Shown piece after piece: positions 7,744 to 15,764 of a stretch of DNA of 64,000 nucleotides (the first letter of the stretch is position 1; each line of letters begins with the position of its first letter). The position numbers and the translations under genes were made by a program. The notes under the pieces are model-generated. The model was not told where the DNA came from. It worked only from the letters and a program-made list of their open reading frames with translations, and did no database searches. The stretch comes from Bacillus sp. SLBN-46 (GTDB lineage Bacteria > Bacillota > Bacilli > Bacillales > Cytobacillaceae): assembly GCF_031453555.1 (NCBI RefSeq), contig NZ_JAVIZM010000001.1, positions 2,611,001 to 2,675,000 of the forward strand, given 5' to 3'.

Positions 7744-9279
7744 TTACTTTATTAAGCTTCTTTGATAGTTGGCAATCCGTGTATAGTCCTCTTCTAGTAC
7801 TCTAGACAAGTTAATAAAGATGGGGACTAGTTGTCGATATTCTTTTGCAGCTTCTTCTTTAGGTGCATGTTTGTGGGTACTGCCAATCATTTCAGAAACT
7901 ACTTCAAATGAATCAATTTTTCCTGTTGCATAAAGCCCTAAAATACAAGCACCCAAACAGGAACTTTCATAACTTTCTGGAACCACAACTTCCAAATCAA
8001 AGATATCAGACATCATTTGTCTCCAAACATCTGATCTGGCAAAGCCACCAGTTGCTTGGATTCGTGTAACTGGACCTTCCATACATTCAATTAGAGCTAA
8101 AAATACAGTATATAAATTGAAAATGACGCCTTCGAGGGCTGCGCGAATCATATGTTCTTTCTTATGCGACAAGGTGAGCCCGAAAAATGAGCCGCGTACA
8201 TTAGGATTCCATAATGGTGCTCGTTCACCTGCAAGGAATGGATGGAAGAGTAAACCATCAGCTCCTGGTCTTACGCGTTCAGCAATTTTAGTTAATACAT
8301 CATATGGATCAATCCCAAGTCTTTTCGCTGTTTCAACTTCAGATGCAGCAAATTCATCTCTAATCCAGCGAAGTACCATCCCGCCATTATTAACAGGGCC
8401 GCCAATGACCCAATGCTTGTCTGTTAACGCGTAGCAAAAAATACGTCCTTTTTCATCCGTCTGCGGTTGATCAATAATAGTTCGAATGGCACCGCTTGTC
8501 CCAATTGTCACAGCAATCTCGCCTTTTCCAATCGCATTAACCCCAAGATTAGAAAGTACGCCATCACTTGCACCAATTACAAAAGGAGTTTGTGGGTCAA
8601 TTCCCATTTGTTTTGCAAAATCAGGATTACAATTTGTAAAAATCTCCGTTGTTGGTACGAGCTTTGATAACTGATCCCGTGTAATACCGGTAATCATTAA
8701 AGCTTCCTCGTCCCAATCTAGTTTTTTGAGATTCATCATACCCATTGCAGAAGCGAGAGAATAGTCGACTACATATTTGTCAAAGAACTTTTTAAAAATA
8801 TATTCTTTAATTCCAATATACTTTTTAGCCTTGGTAGCGATTTCAGGTCGGTCATTCACTATCCATGTGATTTTACTTAATGGTGACATAGGATGAATAG
8901 GTGTTCCGGTTCGTTTGTAAACTTCATGCCCGTTCAATTCATCTTTAATTTTATGTGCCCAGGCTTCACTTCGATTATCTGCCCAGGTAATGCATGGTGT
9001 AAGTGGTTCATCATTTTCATCAATGGCAATGAGACTATGCATCGCACTACTAAAAGAAACAAACGATAATTTTTTGTGAGATTGATGTTTCATAATTTTA
9101 GTAATGGCAGTTATCACAGCATTAAAAATCTCTTCAGGGTCTTGTTCAGCAGTCGAAATATCAGGTGTGTAAAGAGGGTAACCAATATTTTCTTGTTGAA
9201 TCACTTCGCCTTGTTCGCTAAATAATACTGCTTTAGTACTTGTCGTACCAATATCAATACCTAACATATAGTTAGTCAT
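7744..9279 (-). CDS. gntK: gluconokinase (FGGY family)
   Basis: Phosphorylates gluconate to 6-phosphogluconate with ATP, feeding the pentose phosphate pathway. It has 511 residues, the usual FGGY kinase length. The phosphate-binding loop GIDIGTTSTKAVLF is at residues 7-20, the FGGY signature region is GERAPLWNPNVRGSFFGL near 345-362, and the C-terminal ATP site includes TGGFARSDVWRQM near 415. Its start overlaps the end of gntR by eight bases, implying translational coupling, and gntP follows after about 175 bases. Confidence 0.95.
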   Translation of the reverse strand: MTNYMLGIDIGTTSTKAVLFSEQGEVIQQENIGYPLYTPDISTAEQDPEEIFNAVITAITKIMKHQSHKKLSFVSFSSAMHSLIAIDENDEPLTPCITWADNRSEAWAHKIKDELNGHEVYKRTGTPIHPMSPLSKITWIVNDRPEIATKAKKYIGIKEYIFKKFFDKYVVDYSLASAMGMMNLKKLDWDEEALMITGITRDQLSKLVPTTEIFTNCNPDFAKQMGIDPQTPFVIGASDGVLSNLGVNAIGKGEIAVTIGTSGAIRTIIDQPQTDEKGRIFCYALTDKHWVIGGPVNNGGMVLRWIRDEFAASEVETAKRLGIDPYDVLTKIAERVRPGADGLLFHPFLAGERAPLWNPNVRGSFFGLTLSHKKEHMIRAALEGVIFNLYTVFLALIECMEGPVTRIQATGGFARSDVWRQMMSDIFDLEVVVPESYESSCLGACILGLYATGKIDSFEVVSEMIGSTHKHAPKEEAAKEYRQLVPIFINLSRVLEEDYTRIANYQRSLIK

Positions 9280-10003
9280 TTTCTCTCACTACTCCTTTAG
9301 ATAGCATTTGTTGCGACATCCAAAGGTCTTCTACTTTACCTTGAACATCATCAAAGTTTTGGTGTAAAGATTGAATCATGAGGTTTCTATTCTTAGTTTT
9401 GATGGCTTCAATATAGAGCTGGTGATTTTCAACAATTCGTGTGAAGTCTTCATATTTTTCTTTTAAACGCACGCGCATGGATAAAAGAATGAAGGCTTCC
9501 ATAACAGGTTTTGCATTATTCCAGATCATCATGATATAAGAATGATTAATTGCCCGAATAATCGTTTCATGGAATAAGACATCCTGATAGGAAAACTCGT
9601 CAGCATCTTTATATTTTATGGCAATCTTCATCATTTCAAGGATTTTACTTAATTCCTGAACTAACTCAGTTGTCTCTTGTTTGACTAGACGTTCGAATAC
9701 AAACGTTTCTATCAATAGTCGAACATCATATATTTCTTCTATTTCCTTCTCTGTTAAACCTATAACAATTGCACCCATTCTTTCTAATCGAATCATATTC
9801 TCGGAAGCCAGTACTTTTAATGCTTCACGAATGGGTGATCGGCTCACATTATAGTCTGCGGCTAACTTATTTTCTGATAAGATGGTACCGCTTTCAATCA
9901 ATCCAGAAATAATGCGCATTCTAAGTTCAGAAGTTATGCGATCACCTGTGGAAGCTTTTGAAAGCCATTTTTGGGGATAGAGTGATTCCTGTCCATGCAA
10001 CAT
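9272..10003 (-). CDS. gntR: gluconate operon repressor GntR
   Basis: FadR-type GntR regulator of 243 residues that represses gntRKP until gluconate binds. The N-terminal winged helix carries LAADYNVSRSPIREALKVL, and the C-terminal FCD effector domain holds the histidines expected to bind a metal and carboxylate ligand. Sequence such as PQKWLSKASTG and MRMRIISGLIESGTILSEN is nearly the same as in B. subtilis GntR. ATG at 10003 is chosen over an in-frame codon 39 bases upstream because AAGGTGA precedes it and it matches the known N-terminus. The upstream codons would lie on the operator. Confidence 0.95.
   Translation of the reverse strand: MLHGQESLYPQKWLSKASTGDRITSELRMRIISGLIESGTILSENKLAADYNVSRSPIREALKVLASENMIRLERMGAIVIGLTEKEIEEIYDVRLLIETFVFERLVKQETTELVQELSKILEMMKIAIKYKDADEFSYQDVLFHETIIRAINHSYIMMIWNNAKPVMEAFILLSMRVRLKEKYEDFTRIVENHQLYIEAIKTKNRNLMIQSLHQNFDDVQGKVEDLWMSQQMLSKGVVREND
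9883..9896. promoter_or_regulatory. CcpA cre site inside gntR
   Basis: On the minus strand TGAAAGCGGTACCA fits the cre consensus TGNAARCGNWWNCA at every position. B. subtilis has a cre with the same core at the same place inside gntR, where CcpA blocks elongation, so catabolite repression of gluconate use is probably conserved. Confidence 0.85.
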
Positions 10004-10028
10004 TTTGTCACCTTCTATTAAATCAAGT

Positions 10029-10046
10029 ATACTTGTATACAAGTAT
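10029..10046. promoter_or_regulatory. GntR operator
   Basis: ATACTTGTATACAAGTAT is a perfect 18-base palindrome identical to the gnt operator described in B. subtilis. It lies just downstream of the -10 element of the gntRKP promoter. Confidence 0.92.
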
Positions 10047-10072
10047 TATAAAACAGTTTTTAAAAAATGCAA
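10044..10072 (-). promoter_or_regulatory. gntRKP promoter
   Basis: On the minus strand TTGCAT and TATAAT lie 16 bases apart immediately upstream of, and slightly overlapping, the GntR palindrome. Coordinates are approximate to a few bases. Confidence 0.7.
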
Positions 10073-10135
10073 GCGTTTTATTTTTAAGAGTTTACCCTTA
10101 CAAGCTTTTGGATATTATAAATTTGAGGTGATGGA

Positions 10136-10315
10136 ATGGCTACTGCTAAAATTGGCGATGTAATTTCCTTTAAACGAGATGGGAAAGATTTTGAAGGAGA
10201 GGTTTCCGCAATAAGGGAAAATTCCGTAATGGTTAATTACGGTTTTTCAAAAGATAAAGGTGAACCCCTTATTACTGTTGTAAATCATAAAAATTATAAA
10301 ATTAAAAAGTCATAA
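10136..10315 (+). CDS. DUF2187 family protein (YkvS-like)
   Basis: Fifty-nine codons from an ATG preceded by TTTGAGGTGAT. The product (MATAKIGDVISFKRDGKDF...) is a small beta-rich, KOW/SH3-like protein of the DUF2187 family, to which B. subtilis YkvS belongs. It contains the family pattern of GDVI-x-FKRDG, then EGEVSAIRENSVMV and the final NHKNYKI. No biochemical function is established. It is monocistronic, divergent from gntR, and ends at a strong terminator. Confidence 0.8.
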   Translation: MATAKIGDVISFKRDGKDFEGEVSAIRENSVMVNYGFSKDKGEPLITVVNHKNYKIKKS

Positions 10316-10330
10316 ATGAATTTGTATTAG

Positions 10331-10361
10331 GCATCATCAGATAATAGATGATGCTTTTTTT
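10331..10361 (+). terminator. terminator after the DUF2187 gene
   Basis: GCATCATC (10331-10338) pairs with GATGATGC (10347-10354), followed by a run of seven T. Confidence 0.85.
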
Positions 10362-10487
10362 GTTGTCTCAGAAGTTAAAGTGTTCCTGATCTTCTACGGA
10401 ATTACTTTCATATAGAACTTAATCATAAAAACCTATCAATTGTAGTATGAATAATTTAAAAACCGTCATCTGAAGGGGGTAAACCTA

Positions 10488-11153
10488 ATGTGGTATCAGC
10501 CAACAATTCCGATTGGTCCATATAATATGTATAGTTACTTGGTCAGTTTCAATCCTTCAACTACAGTAAATCCCATTCCAATTTTTCCTAAAATAAATAA
10601 AACCGCATTTTTAAGTCCATTTACCTATATTGTGGGAGATGTATCCATTCACGAACATACGTATATTGGTCCATTTGTCAGTATCCGTGCGGATGAAGGT
10701 ACTCCTTTTTATATAGGAAAAAATAGTAATTTACAGGATGGCGTGATTCTTCATGGGTTGAAAAAACAATACGTGAAGGTTAATAATAACCAATATTCGA
10801 TTTACATTGGCAAAAGTGTATCGTGCGCCCATGGATCATTGATTCATGGCCCATGTCAGATTGATGACCATGTTTTTATTGGGTTTAAGGCGATAGTTTA
10901 TAACGCACAAGTGGGAGAGCGATGCTTTATCTCGACTGGAGCAGTTATCACAGGTGGAGTAAAGCTAAAGGAAGGCAGCTTTGTTCCTCCTGGTGCTCAT
11001 ATCAATACACAGGAAAAAGCAGATGCCTTATCATCAGTACCAAATACGGAAGAGGAGTTTGCGAGAGAGGTGCAAAGGGTGAATCAGGAATTTCCCGTGG
11101 CTTATTCACATTTATTTGGAAACACACGATGTTCATGTGGGTTAACCTGTTGA
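10488..11153 (+). CDS. gamma-carbonic-anhydrase-like hexapeptide-repeat protein
   Basis: Left-handed beta-helix protein of 221 residues. It keeps the residues that define gamma-carbonic anhydrases: Arg in FVSIRADEG, a first His in LQDGVILHG, and two further His five residues apart in SCAHGSLIHGP, which together would hold a zinc between subunits. The N-terminus (MWYQPTIPIGPYNMYSYL) is unusual, rich in Tyr and Pro, and the C-terminus ends with a Cys-rich CSCGLTC. The ribosome site is GAAGGGGG. CO2 hydration is possible, but an acyltransferase or structural role cannot be excluded. The odd ends recall spore-surface proteins (inference). Confidence 0.82.
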   Translation: MWYQPTIPIGPYNMYSYLVSFNPSTTVNPIPIFPKINKTAFLSPFTYIVGDVSIHEHTYIGPFVSIRADEGTPFYIGKNSNLQDGVILHGLKKQYVKVNNNQYSIYIGKSVSCAHGSLIHGPCQIDDHVFIGFKAIVYNAQVGERCFISTGAVITGGVKLKEGSFVPPGAHINTQEKADALSSVPNTEEEFAREVQRVNQEFPVAYSHLFGNTRCSCGLTC

Positions 11154-11223
11154 ATCAACTTTCTTTTTAATGGGGCGAGCTACTTGATGATAAATAATTG
11201 ATATCAAATAGCCCATTTAATCA

Positions 11224-11448
11224 TTAATAATAAAATGGATAGGAAGCCCCAGGCGGTCTCCACGATGGGTTTCCAAAATAACCATAACTTGTCCCTGGTT
11301 GTTGAATAGGTGGCACTAAGTGATTGTGAGAAGTAAAGGGATTATGAGAAGGATTATGGGTAGAATGTTGAAGAGTAGAATGGTTGTATTTCGCCAAACA
11401 CGCACCAGGTTGTCCAGGATGTGAGCCAGTTGTAATCGTATAAGACAA
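11224..11448 (-). CDS. His/Pro/Tyr-rich small protein
   Basis: About 74 residues, rich in His, Pro, Ser, Tyr and Gly, with a repetitive middle (HSTHNPSHNPFTSHNH) and a C-terminal GYFGNPSWRPPGASYPFYY. TTG at 11448 is preferred because AAAGAGGTG lies seven bases before it; an in-frame GTG nine bases upstream falls on that ribosome site. Composition is typical of spore-coat or exosporium proteins of Bacillaceae, but no family was recognised. It converges with the gamma-carbonic-anhydrase-like gene. Confidence 0.6.
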   Translation of the reverse strand: MSYTITTGSHPGQPGACLAKYNHSTLQHSTHNPSHNPFTSHNHLVPPIQQPGTSYGYFGNPSWRPPGASYPFYY

Positions 11449-11546
11449 ACGTAACACCTCTTTCTAAAAGTTTTCCTTATATAATATGTGCGATAGCTTT
11501 TTACGTTACCTAGAACTTTCAAAAATGTACTTTACCAAATCATCTA

Positions 11547-11610
11547 CAAAAAATAAGGCCGTAGGAATTGTTGTTGTTTAAGAGAGAACTTCTCTCCCCA
11601 CGGTCTTATT
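11547..11610 (-). terminator. terminator after the RMD1-like gene
   Basis: On the minus strand AATAAGACCGT pairs with ACGGCCTTATT, enclosing an inner GAGAGAAGTTCTCTC hairpin, and is followed by a T run. Confidence 0.65.
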
Positions 11611-11631
11611 TGGCAAGTATACAGTGTCAAC

Positions 11632-12465
11632 CTAGATATTTTCTAATATGGTGAGGAAAATCTCAACCACTATAAGAATAACAATAATCCATTCAACGAA
11701 TAGTCCTCGGATTGAATGACTAATGGTAGAAAAACCATCCATGATGTTATATAAAATATCCGTTTTGCTTTTCAAAATTTTAAACCGGTCGTTTAATTCG
11801 AAAAATTCCGTCATTCGATCATAAAATTCGTTTGCGGTGCTGTTAGTCCATGTCATATCTGGTTTATCTAAAATCATGATATAGGCAAGCGTATTATATT
11901 CATGACGTACAATCTTTGCCGTGGTCCTTGCTAATTCCTTGTTACCGATTCGGAGTCGACCTTTTTCCAGCCGGTCAATCATCGTCTCAAGTTTATCGTG
12001 AATCTTTCCCAGCTGTTCCTCTGTTTTCTCTAGAGCTACTGATTTGGCAAGTACGGTGGATATCAACTCAGGATAAAAACTCTCGTATATAGGAACAACC
12101 ACATATTCGTCAGTCAATTCGACAGGTTGGGATTCTTTAATGTGGAGGCGATAATCATCCGTATATTTCTCTATATTTTTTAAATCAATGTCAGGTTCGA
12201 AAGAATAAAGGAAGTTTAAAACTTTTGTAATTTCTTCTGTTTGAGAATTATTAATGAATACAATACTTCCAAAGGAAAAAACAAGTACCATTTGAGTTTC
12301 ATTTATCTTTTTATCTAGGATGGATTCTAGGATTTGTCCTCTAAGAAATAAAGGTTGTTCCCATGTGAATTTTTTAGGAATCCCACAATGAATCGCAATC
12401 TGGTTTAAATCAATCTCGTTTGTAATTGCAAATGCTTTAAAGGTAATAGCTTCCATGGATATCAC
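11632..12465 (-). CDS. RMD1/YagE family (DUF155) membrane-anchored protein
   Basis: A 277-residue protein with the RMD1/YagE (DUF155) layout: an N-terminal globular part with VLVFSFGSIVFIN near residue 60, a long helical middle (about 140-200) with KTEEQLGKIHDKLETMIDRLEKGR, and a single C-terminal membrane helix at about 253-272 followed by a short tail. Yeast relatives act in mitochondrial translation or meiotic division; bacterial members are uncharacterised. It is followed by its own terminator and lies 26 bases after the SleB-like gene in the same direction, so co-transcription is possible. Confidence 0.78.
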   Translation of the reverse strand: MISMEAITFKAFAITNEIDLNQIAIHCGIPKKFTWEQPLFLRGQILESILDKKINETQMVLVFSFGSIVFINNSQTEEITKVLNFLYSFEPDIDLKNIEKYTDDYRLHIKESQPVELTDEYVVVPIYESFYPELISTVLAKSVALEKTEEQLGKIHDKLETMIDRLEKGRLRIGNKELARTTAKIVRHEYNTLAYIMILDKPDMTWTNSTANEFYDRMTEFFELNDRFKILKSKTDILYNIMDGFSTISHSIRGLFVEWIIVILIVVEIFLTILENI

Positions 12466-12491
12466 TCTTTTCAGCGAAGTTTCATCTTCAT

Positions 12492-13136
12492 TTATTTTTT
12501 AAATACATGGTGACCAATCTCCAGTGTGGTCGCTCTAGAATCAAGCCAGCGGCTAGTAGCTATAGCGGGATTATAGAAGAATAGGGATCCGGCAGCCACA
12601 TTTCTCTTCTCTTTTAATGCTTCATTTACAGCCTTAATTGAATCCACATCAGCTGGTTTATTGATTTCTCCATTTCGAACAGGCTGAAATTGTCCTTTTT
12701 GATAAATGACTTCTTTTATCGTGTTAGGAAAGGCGGAGCTGTCCACTCTGTTTAGAACCACACAGGCTACGGCAACTTTTCCTTGATAAGGCTCACTTTC
12801 TGCTTCTGCTCTTACTAATCTAGCTAACAAGTCTATTTCGTACTGAGAGTAACCCACTATGATTTGGGGTTGTGCTGGTTCCTTTTCTGGAGGATCCGCT
12901 ACCTTTTCAGGCGAGTCAGTTGCATCCACTGATTTACTAGTATAAACAGTTTGTCCAACATATATTAAATCAATATTTTTAATTTGTGGGTTAAGCCGAG
13001 AGAGTTCTTGTAAGCTAATATGGTGGTCCTTGGCAATTTGTGTCATGGTATCTCCACTTTTTACAGTATGAGCTAAAGCAGGAGAAGCAAATAAGAGTGA
13101 AGCTACTACAGTTAGTGCTGAGATTAGTTTTTTCAT
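12492..13136 (-). CDS. LysM-domain cell-wall hydrolase, SleB/CwlJ type
   Basis: Secreted peptidoglycan-acting protein of 214 residues. A signal peptide covers about residues 1-22 (cleavage after SPALA), a LysM domain covers about 23-67 (HTVKSGDTMTQIAK...NIDLIYVGQTVY), and a hydrolase_2 (SleB-like) domain covers about 105-214 with LARLVRAEAESEPYQGKVAVA and the conserved final GHHVFKK. SleB-type domains are lytic transglycosylases of spore cortex; versions with LysM and a signal peptide, like B. subtilis YkvT, may act on vegetative or spore walls. AGGAGGG precedes the ATG. Confidence 0.88.
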   Translation of the reverse strand: MKKLISALTVVASLLFASPALAHTVKSGDTMTQIAKDHHISLQELSRLNPQIKNIDLIYVGQTVYTSKSVDATDSPEKVADPPEKEPAQPQIIVGYSQYEIDLLARLVRAEAESEPYQGKVAVACVVLNRVDSSAFPNTIKEVIYQKGQFQPVRNGEINKPADVDSIKAVNEALKEKRNVAAGSLFFYNPAIATSRWLDSRATTLEIGHHVFKK

Positions 13137-13281
13137 CGTTCTTTTCCCTCCTAGTTGATTTCACATGATTCTCTTATTAGTTTCTATTTCTATGAAAAAG
13201 AACAATAGAATAGTATTACAGTTTCGTAACAAGAGAAAAACCTAGGGAAATAGAATACGAAAATAGAAGAACGGTAACATA

Positions 13282-13320
13282 AAAACACACCCTCTCTAAT
13301 AGTTTGAGAGGGTGTGTTTT
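13282..13320 (-). terminator. serC terminator
   Basis: AAAACACACCCTCTC (13282-13296) and GAGAGGGTGTGTTTT (13306-13320) form a perfect 15-base stem; the flanking T run on the minus strand fits a terminator for serC. Confidence 0.85.
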
Positions 13321-13322
13321 TA

Positions 13323-14420
13323 CTAGCTATTTTTTGTTTGGAAATCGATCATAAACTCACTAAATGCCTGACATGCTTCAAGCGGAACGGCATTATATGA
13401 AGATACACGGCACCCACCGATGGAGCGGTGACCGTTAACTCCTACAAAGCCTTCTTGTTTTGCCTGTTCTAAAAATTTCTTTTCTAAATCTTCTGTTTTC
13501 AAGTTAAAGGTTATGTTCATGAGAGAACGGCAGTCCTTTTCAGCATGACCAGAATAAAAATCATTACTAGAGTCAATGGCATCGTAAATAAATTTTGCTT
13601 TTTGTTCATTTCGTTCAGAAATTGCCGTCAATCCTCCTAACTCATGAACCCAATTAAGCACCTCTCCAAGCATGTAGATGCCAAAGGTTGGCGGTGTATT
13701 ATATAGTGAATTGTTCTTAGCATGCGTGCTGTATTTTAGCATTGTTGGAATGGAAGTATTGGCTTGTTCTAAAAGGTCTTTCCGGATAATGACTACCGTT
13801 ACTCCTGATGGGCCGAGATTTTTCTGTGCTCCTGCGTAGATAAGGGAGAACTTGTTTACATCAATAGGCTTTGAAAGAATATCACTCGACATGTCTGCGA
13901 TTAGTGGCACATCTCCACTGTCAGGAAAGTCCTTCCATTGAGTTCCGTAAATGGTGTTGTTGGAAGTAAGGTGTAAATAGGCATCATCAACATCGTACTT
14001 TAAGTGATCTACCTTTGGTATACCTCGGTAATTTCCTTCCTTAGAGGATGCAGCATGATAAACATCTCCAAATAATTTAGCCTCAGAAAATGCTTTTTCA
14101 GACCAAGATCCTGTCATTACATATCCTGCCTTTTTCCCCGACTTTAAAAAATTCATGGGAATCATCGAAAATTGAAGGCTTGCTCCACCTTGGAGGAAAA
14201 GAATTTCATAGGAATCAGGGATTGATAACAATTCTTTCAAGCTGTTAATTGCCCTATTATGTACCTCTTCATAGGTACGGCTTCGATGGCTAAGCTCCAT
14301 GACAGACATTCCTGTACCTCGAAAATCAATCAGTTCTGCTTGCGCTTTTTCTAAGACAGATAACGGTAAAGCGGAAGGACCTGCATTAAAATTGTAGGCA
14401 CGTGGTACTTGTAATTTCAT
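13323..14420 (-). CDS. serC: phosphoserine aminotransferase
   Basis: PLP enzyme that makes 3-phosphoserine from 3-phosphohydroxypyruvate and glutamate in serine synthesis. It has 365 residues, the usual SerC length. The N-terminal YNFNAGPSALPLSVLEKAQ, GTGMSVMELSHRS, the PLP lysine in YAGAQKNLGPSG near residue 200, and the C-terminal GHRSIGGCRVSSYNAV are all present and diagnostic. It is monocistronic with a strong terminator. No T-box or other leader was recognised within the gap to the next gene. Confidence 0.95.
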   Translation of the reverse strand: MKLQVPRAYNFNAGPSALPLSVLEKAQAELIDFRGTGMSVMELSHRSRTYEEVHNRAINSLKELLSIPDSYEILFLQGGASLQFSMIPMNFLKSGKKAGYVMTGSWSEKAFSEAKLFGDVYHAASSKEGNYRGIPKVDHLKYDVDDAYLHLTSNNTIYGTQWKDFPDSGDVPLIADMSSDILSKPIDVNKFSLIYAGAQKNLGPSGVTVVIIRKDLLEQANTSIPTMLKYSTHAKNNSLYNTPPTFGIYMLGEVLNWVHELGGLTAISERNEQKAKFIYDAIDSSNDFYSGHAEKDCRSLMNITFNLKTEDLEKKFLEQAKQEGFVGVNGHRSIGGCRVSSYNAVPLEACQAFSEFMIDFQTKNS

Positions 14421-14533
14421 TTACCTCACTCCATTTTTCGTTTATTTGACTATAACATATTTTTGAAAAATTTAAATAATAAACATTTTAACGCTTTAAA
14501 GAGAATATGTAAATGAGAAACCTAAAATAAAAA

Positions 14534-14579
14534 AAGCTCAAAAATTCTCTATTTATTTAGATAGAGAATTTTTGAGCTT
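14534..14579. terminator. bidirectional terminator between the 72-aa gene and serC
   Basis: AAGCTCAAAAATTCTCTAT (14534-14552) is the exact reverse complement of 14561-14579, giving a 19-base stem. A-rich flanks on one side and T on the other make it a terminator for the minus-strand gene at 14611. Confidence 0.8.
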
Positions 14580-14610
14580 ATTTTATCAATTAAGGATCGT
14601 TCAGTTGTTT

Positions 14611-14829
14611 CTAGTGAAGCATATAAACCTCAGTATAGGGTGGTTGTTCAAGTTTGGTTGTTTTTAAGCGACCTTCAGCAACTAAATTCTTTAAACCATT
14701 TTCAACCTCTGTACTAGGTACACCAAGTAAGTCAGCCACTTTTACGGTGGATATAGACATGTATTTAGGTCGATGTGTTGATGAAATAATCATGGACTGG
14801 ACATATTGAAATAGATTCTCTTGTTCCAA
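14611..14829 (-). CDS. small winged-helix-like protein, 72 aa
   Basis: Seventy-two residues with an N-terminal helix, then STVKVADLLGVPSTEVENGLKNLVAEGRLKTT, a good helix-turn-helix pattern, followed by an expected wing and a C-terminal TEVYMLH. This resembles small winged-helix proteins of Bacillaceae, but the exact family was not recognised. It lies divergently next to the formate module (100 bases from the channel start), so a role in regulating that module is possible, although adjacency is the only support. AGGAGG precedes the ATG. Confidence 0.7.
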   Translation of the reverse strand: MEQENLFQYVQSMIISSTHRPKYMSISTVKVADLLGVPSTEVENGLKNLVAEGRLKTTKLEQPPYTEVYMLH

Positions 14830-14930
14830 AATGAAACCTCCTTCAATTTTACTCTCTTAAAATTAGTTATTAATAAAATTCCCATAAAAGTAAATATTAA
14901 TTCTTGAACCCATTAAGGAGGAAATGAGAA

Positions 14931-15725
14931 ATGGCATTTCTTAAACCGTATGAAATAGCTGAAATTGCAATTGATGCAGGAACAAAAAAAGCAAAGCTTC
15001 CGGTCAATAAGGTGTTCATTTTAGGAATTCTAGGTGGTGCATTTATCTCAATTGGTTTTCTCCTAGATATTCGTGTAACAGCAAATCTCCCTAAGGATTG
15101 GGGAAGCTTTGGATCGTTTTTAGGAGCAGCTGTGTTCCCGCTTGGTCTCATTTTAATTCTTTTAGCAGGTGGAGAACTGTTAACAGGAAATATGATGGCG
15201 GTTGCCATGGGGTTTTTCGCGAAAAAGGTCTCATTAGGAAGGCTTATGTACAATTGGTTTTGGATTACAGTTAGTAATTTTATTGGTGCTATTTTTGTAG
15301 CTTATATTTTCGGTCATGTAGTGGGGCTTACAAGTGAAGGTCTATTTCTTGAGAAAACCGTTGCCATTGCACAAGCCAAATTAGATGAAGGGTTTTGGGC
15401 TTGTTTTTTCTCTGCCATAGGCTGCAATTGGTTAGTGGGTCTAGCATGCTGGCTATCCTATGGATCCCAAGAAATGAGCGGTAAGATTTTGTCCATTTGG
15501 TTTCCAATTATGGGCTTTGTGGCGATTGGGTTTCAACATGTTGTAGCAAACATGTTTCTCATACCTGCAGCAATCTTCGCACACCATTTTACTTGGGCCG
15601 ATTTTTTTAGGAATTTTATACCCGTTATTATAGGAAACGCAGTTGGGGGAAGTATCTTTGTTTCACTTGCCTATTGGTTATCGTATAAAGATTACATAAA
15701 AAAAGATGCTGTATTGAAAACCTAA
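14931..15725 (+). CDS. yrhG: formate/nitrite transporter (FocA/NirC family, YrhG-like)
   Basis: Pentameric channel of the FNT family, 264 residues, with six hydrophobic helices. The family marks LILLAGGELLTGNMM near residue 80 and SCNWLVG-like GCNWLVGLACWL near 165 are present. It is the first gene of a block with formate dehydrogenase, DUF1641 and FdhD, so formate is the expected substrate; B. subtilis yrhG-yrhE-yrhD has a comparable arrangement. AAGGAGG precedes the ATG and the next gene starts 39 bases downstream. Confidence 0.92.
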   Translation: MAFLKPYEIAEIAIDAGTKKAKLPVNKVFILGILGGAFISIGFLLDIRVTANLPKDWGSFGSFLGAAVFPLGLILILLAGGELLTGNMMAVAMGFFAKKVSLGRLMYNWFWITVSNFIGAIFVAYIFGHVVGLTSEGLFLEKTVAIAQAKLDEGFWACFFSAIGCNWLVGLACWLSYGSQEMSGKILSIWFPIMGFVAIGFQHVVANMFLIPAAIFAHHFTWADFFRNFIPVIIGNAVGGSIFVSLAYWLSYKDYIKKDAVLKT

Positions 15726-15764
15726 TATTTATAGATAAAATGACCGAAAAAAGGAGGTACTAAC

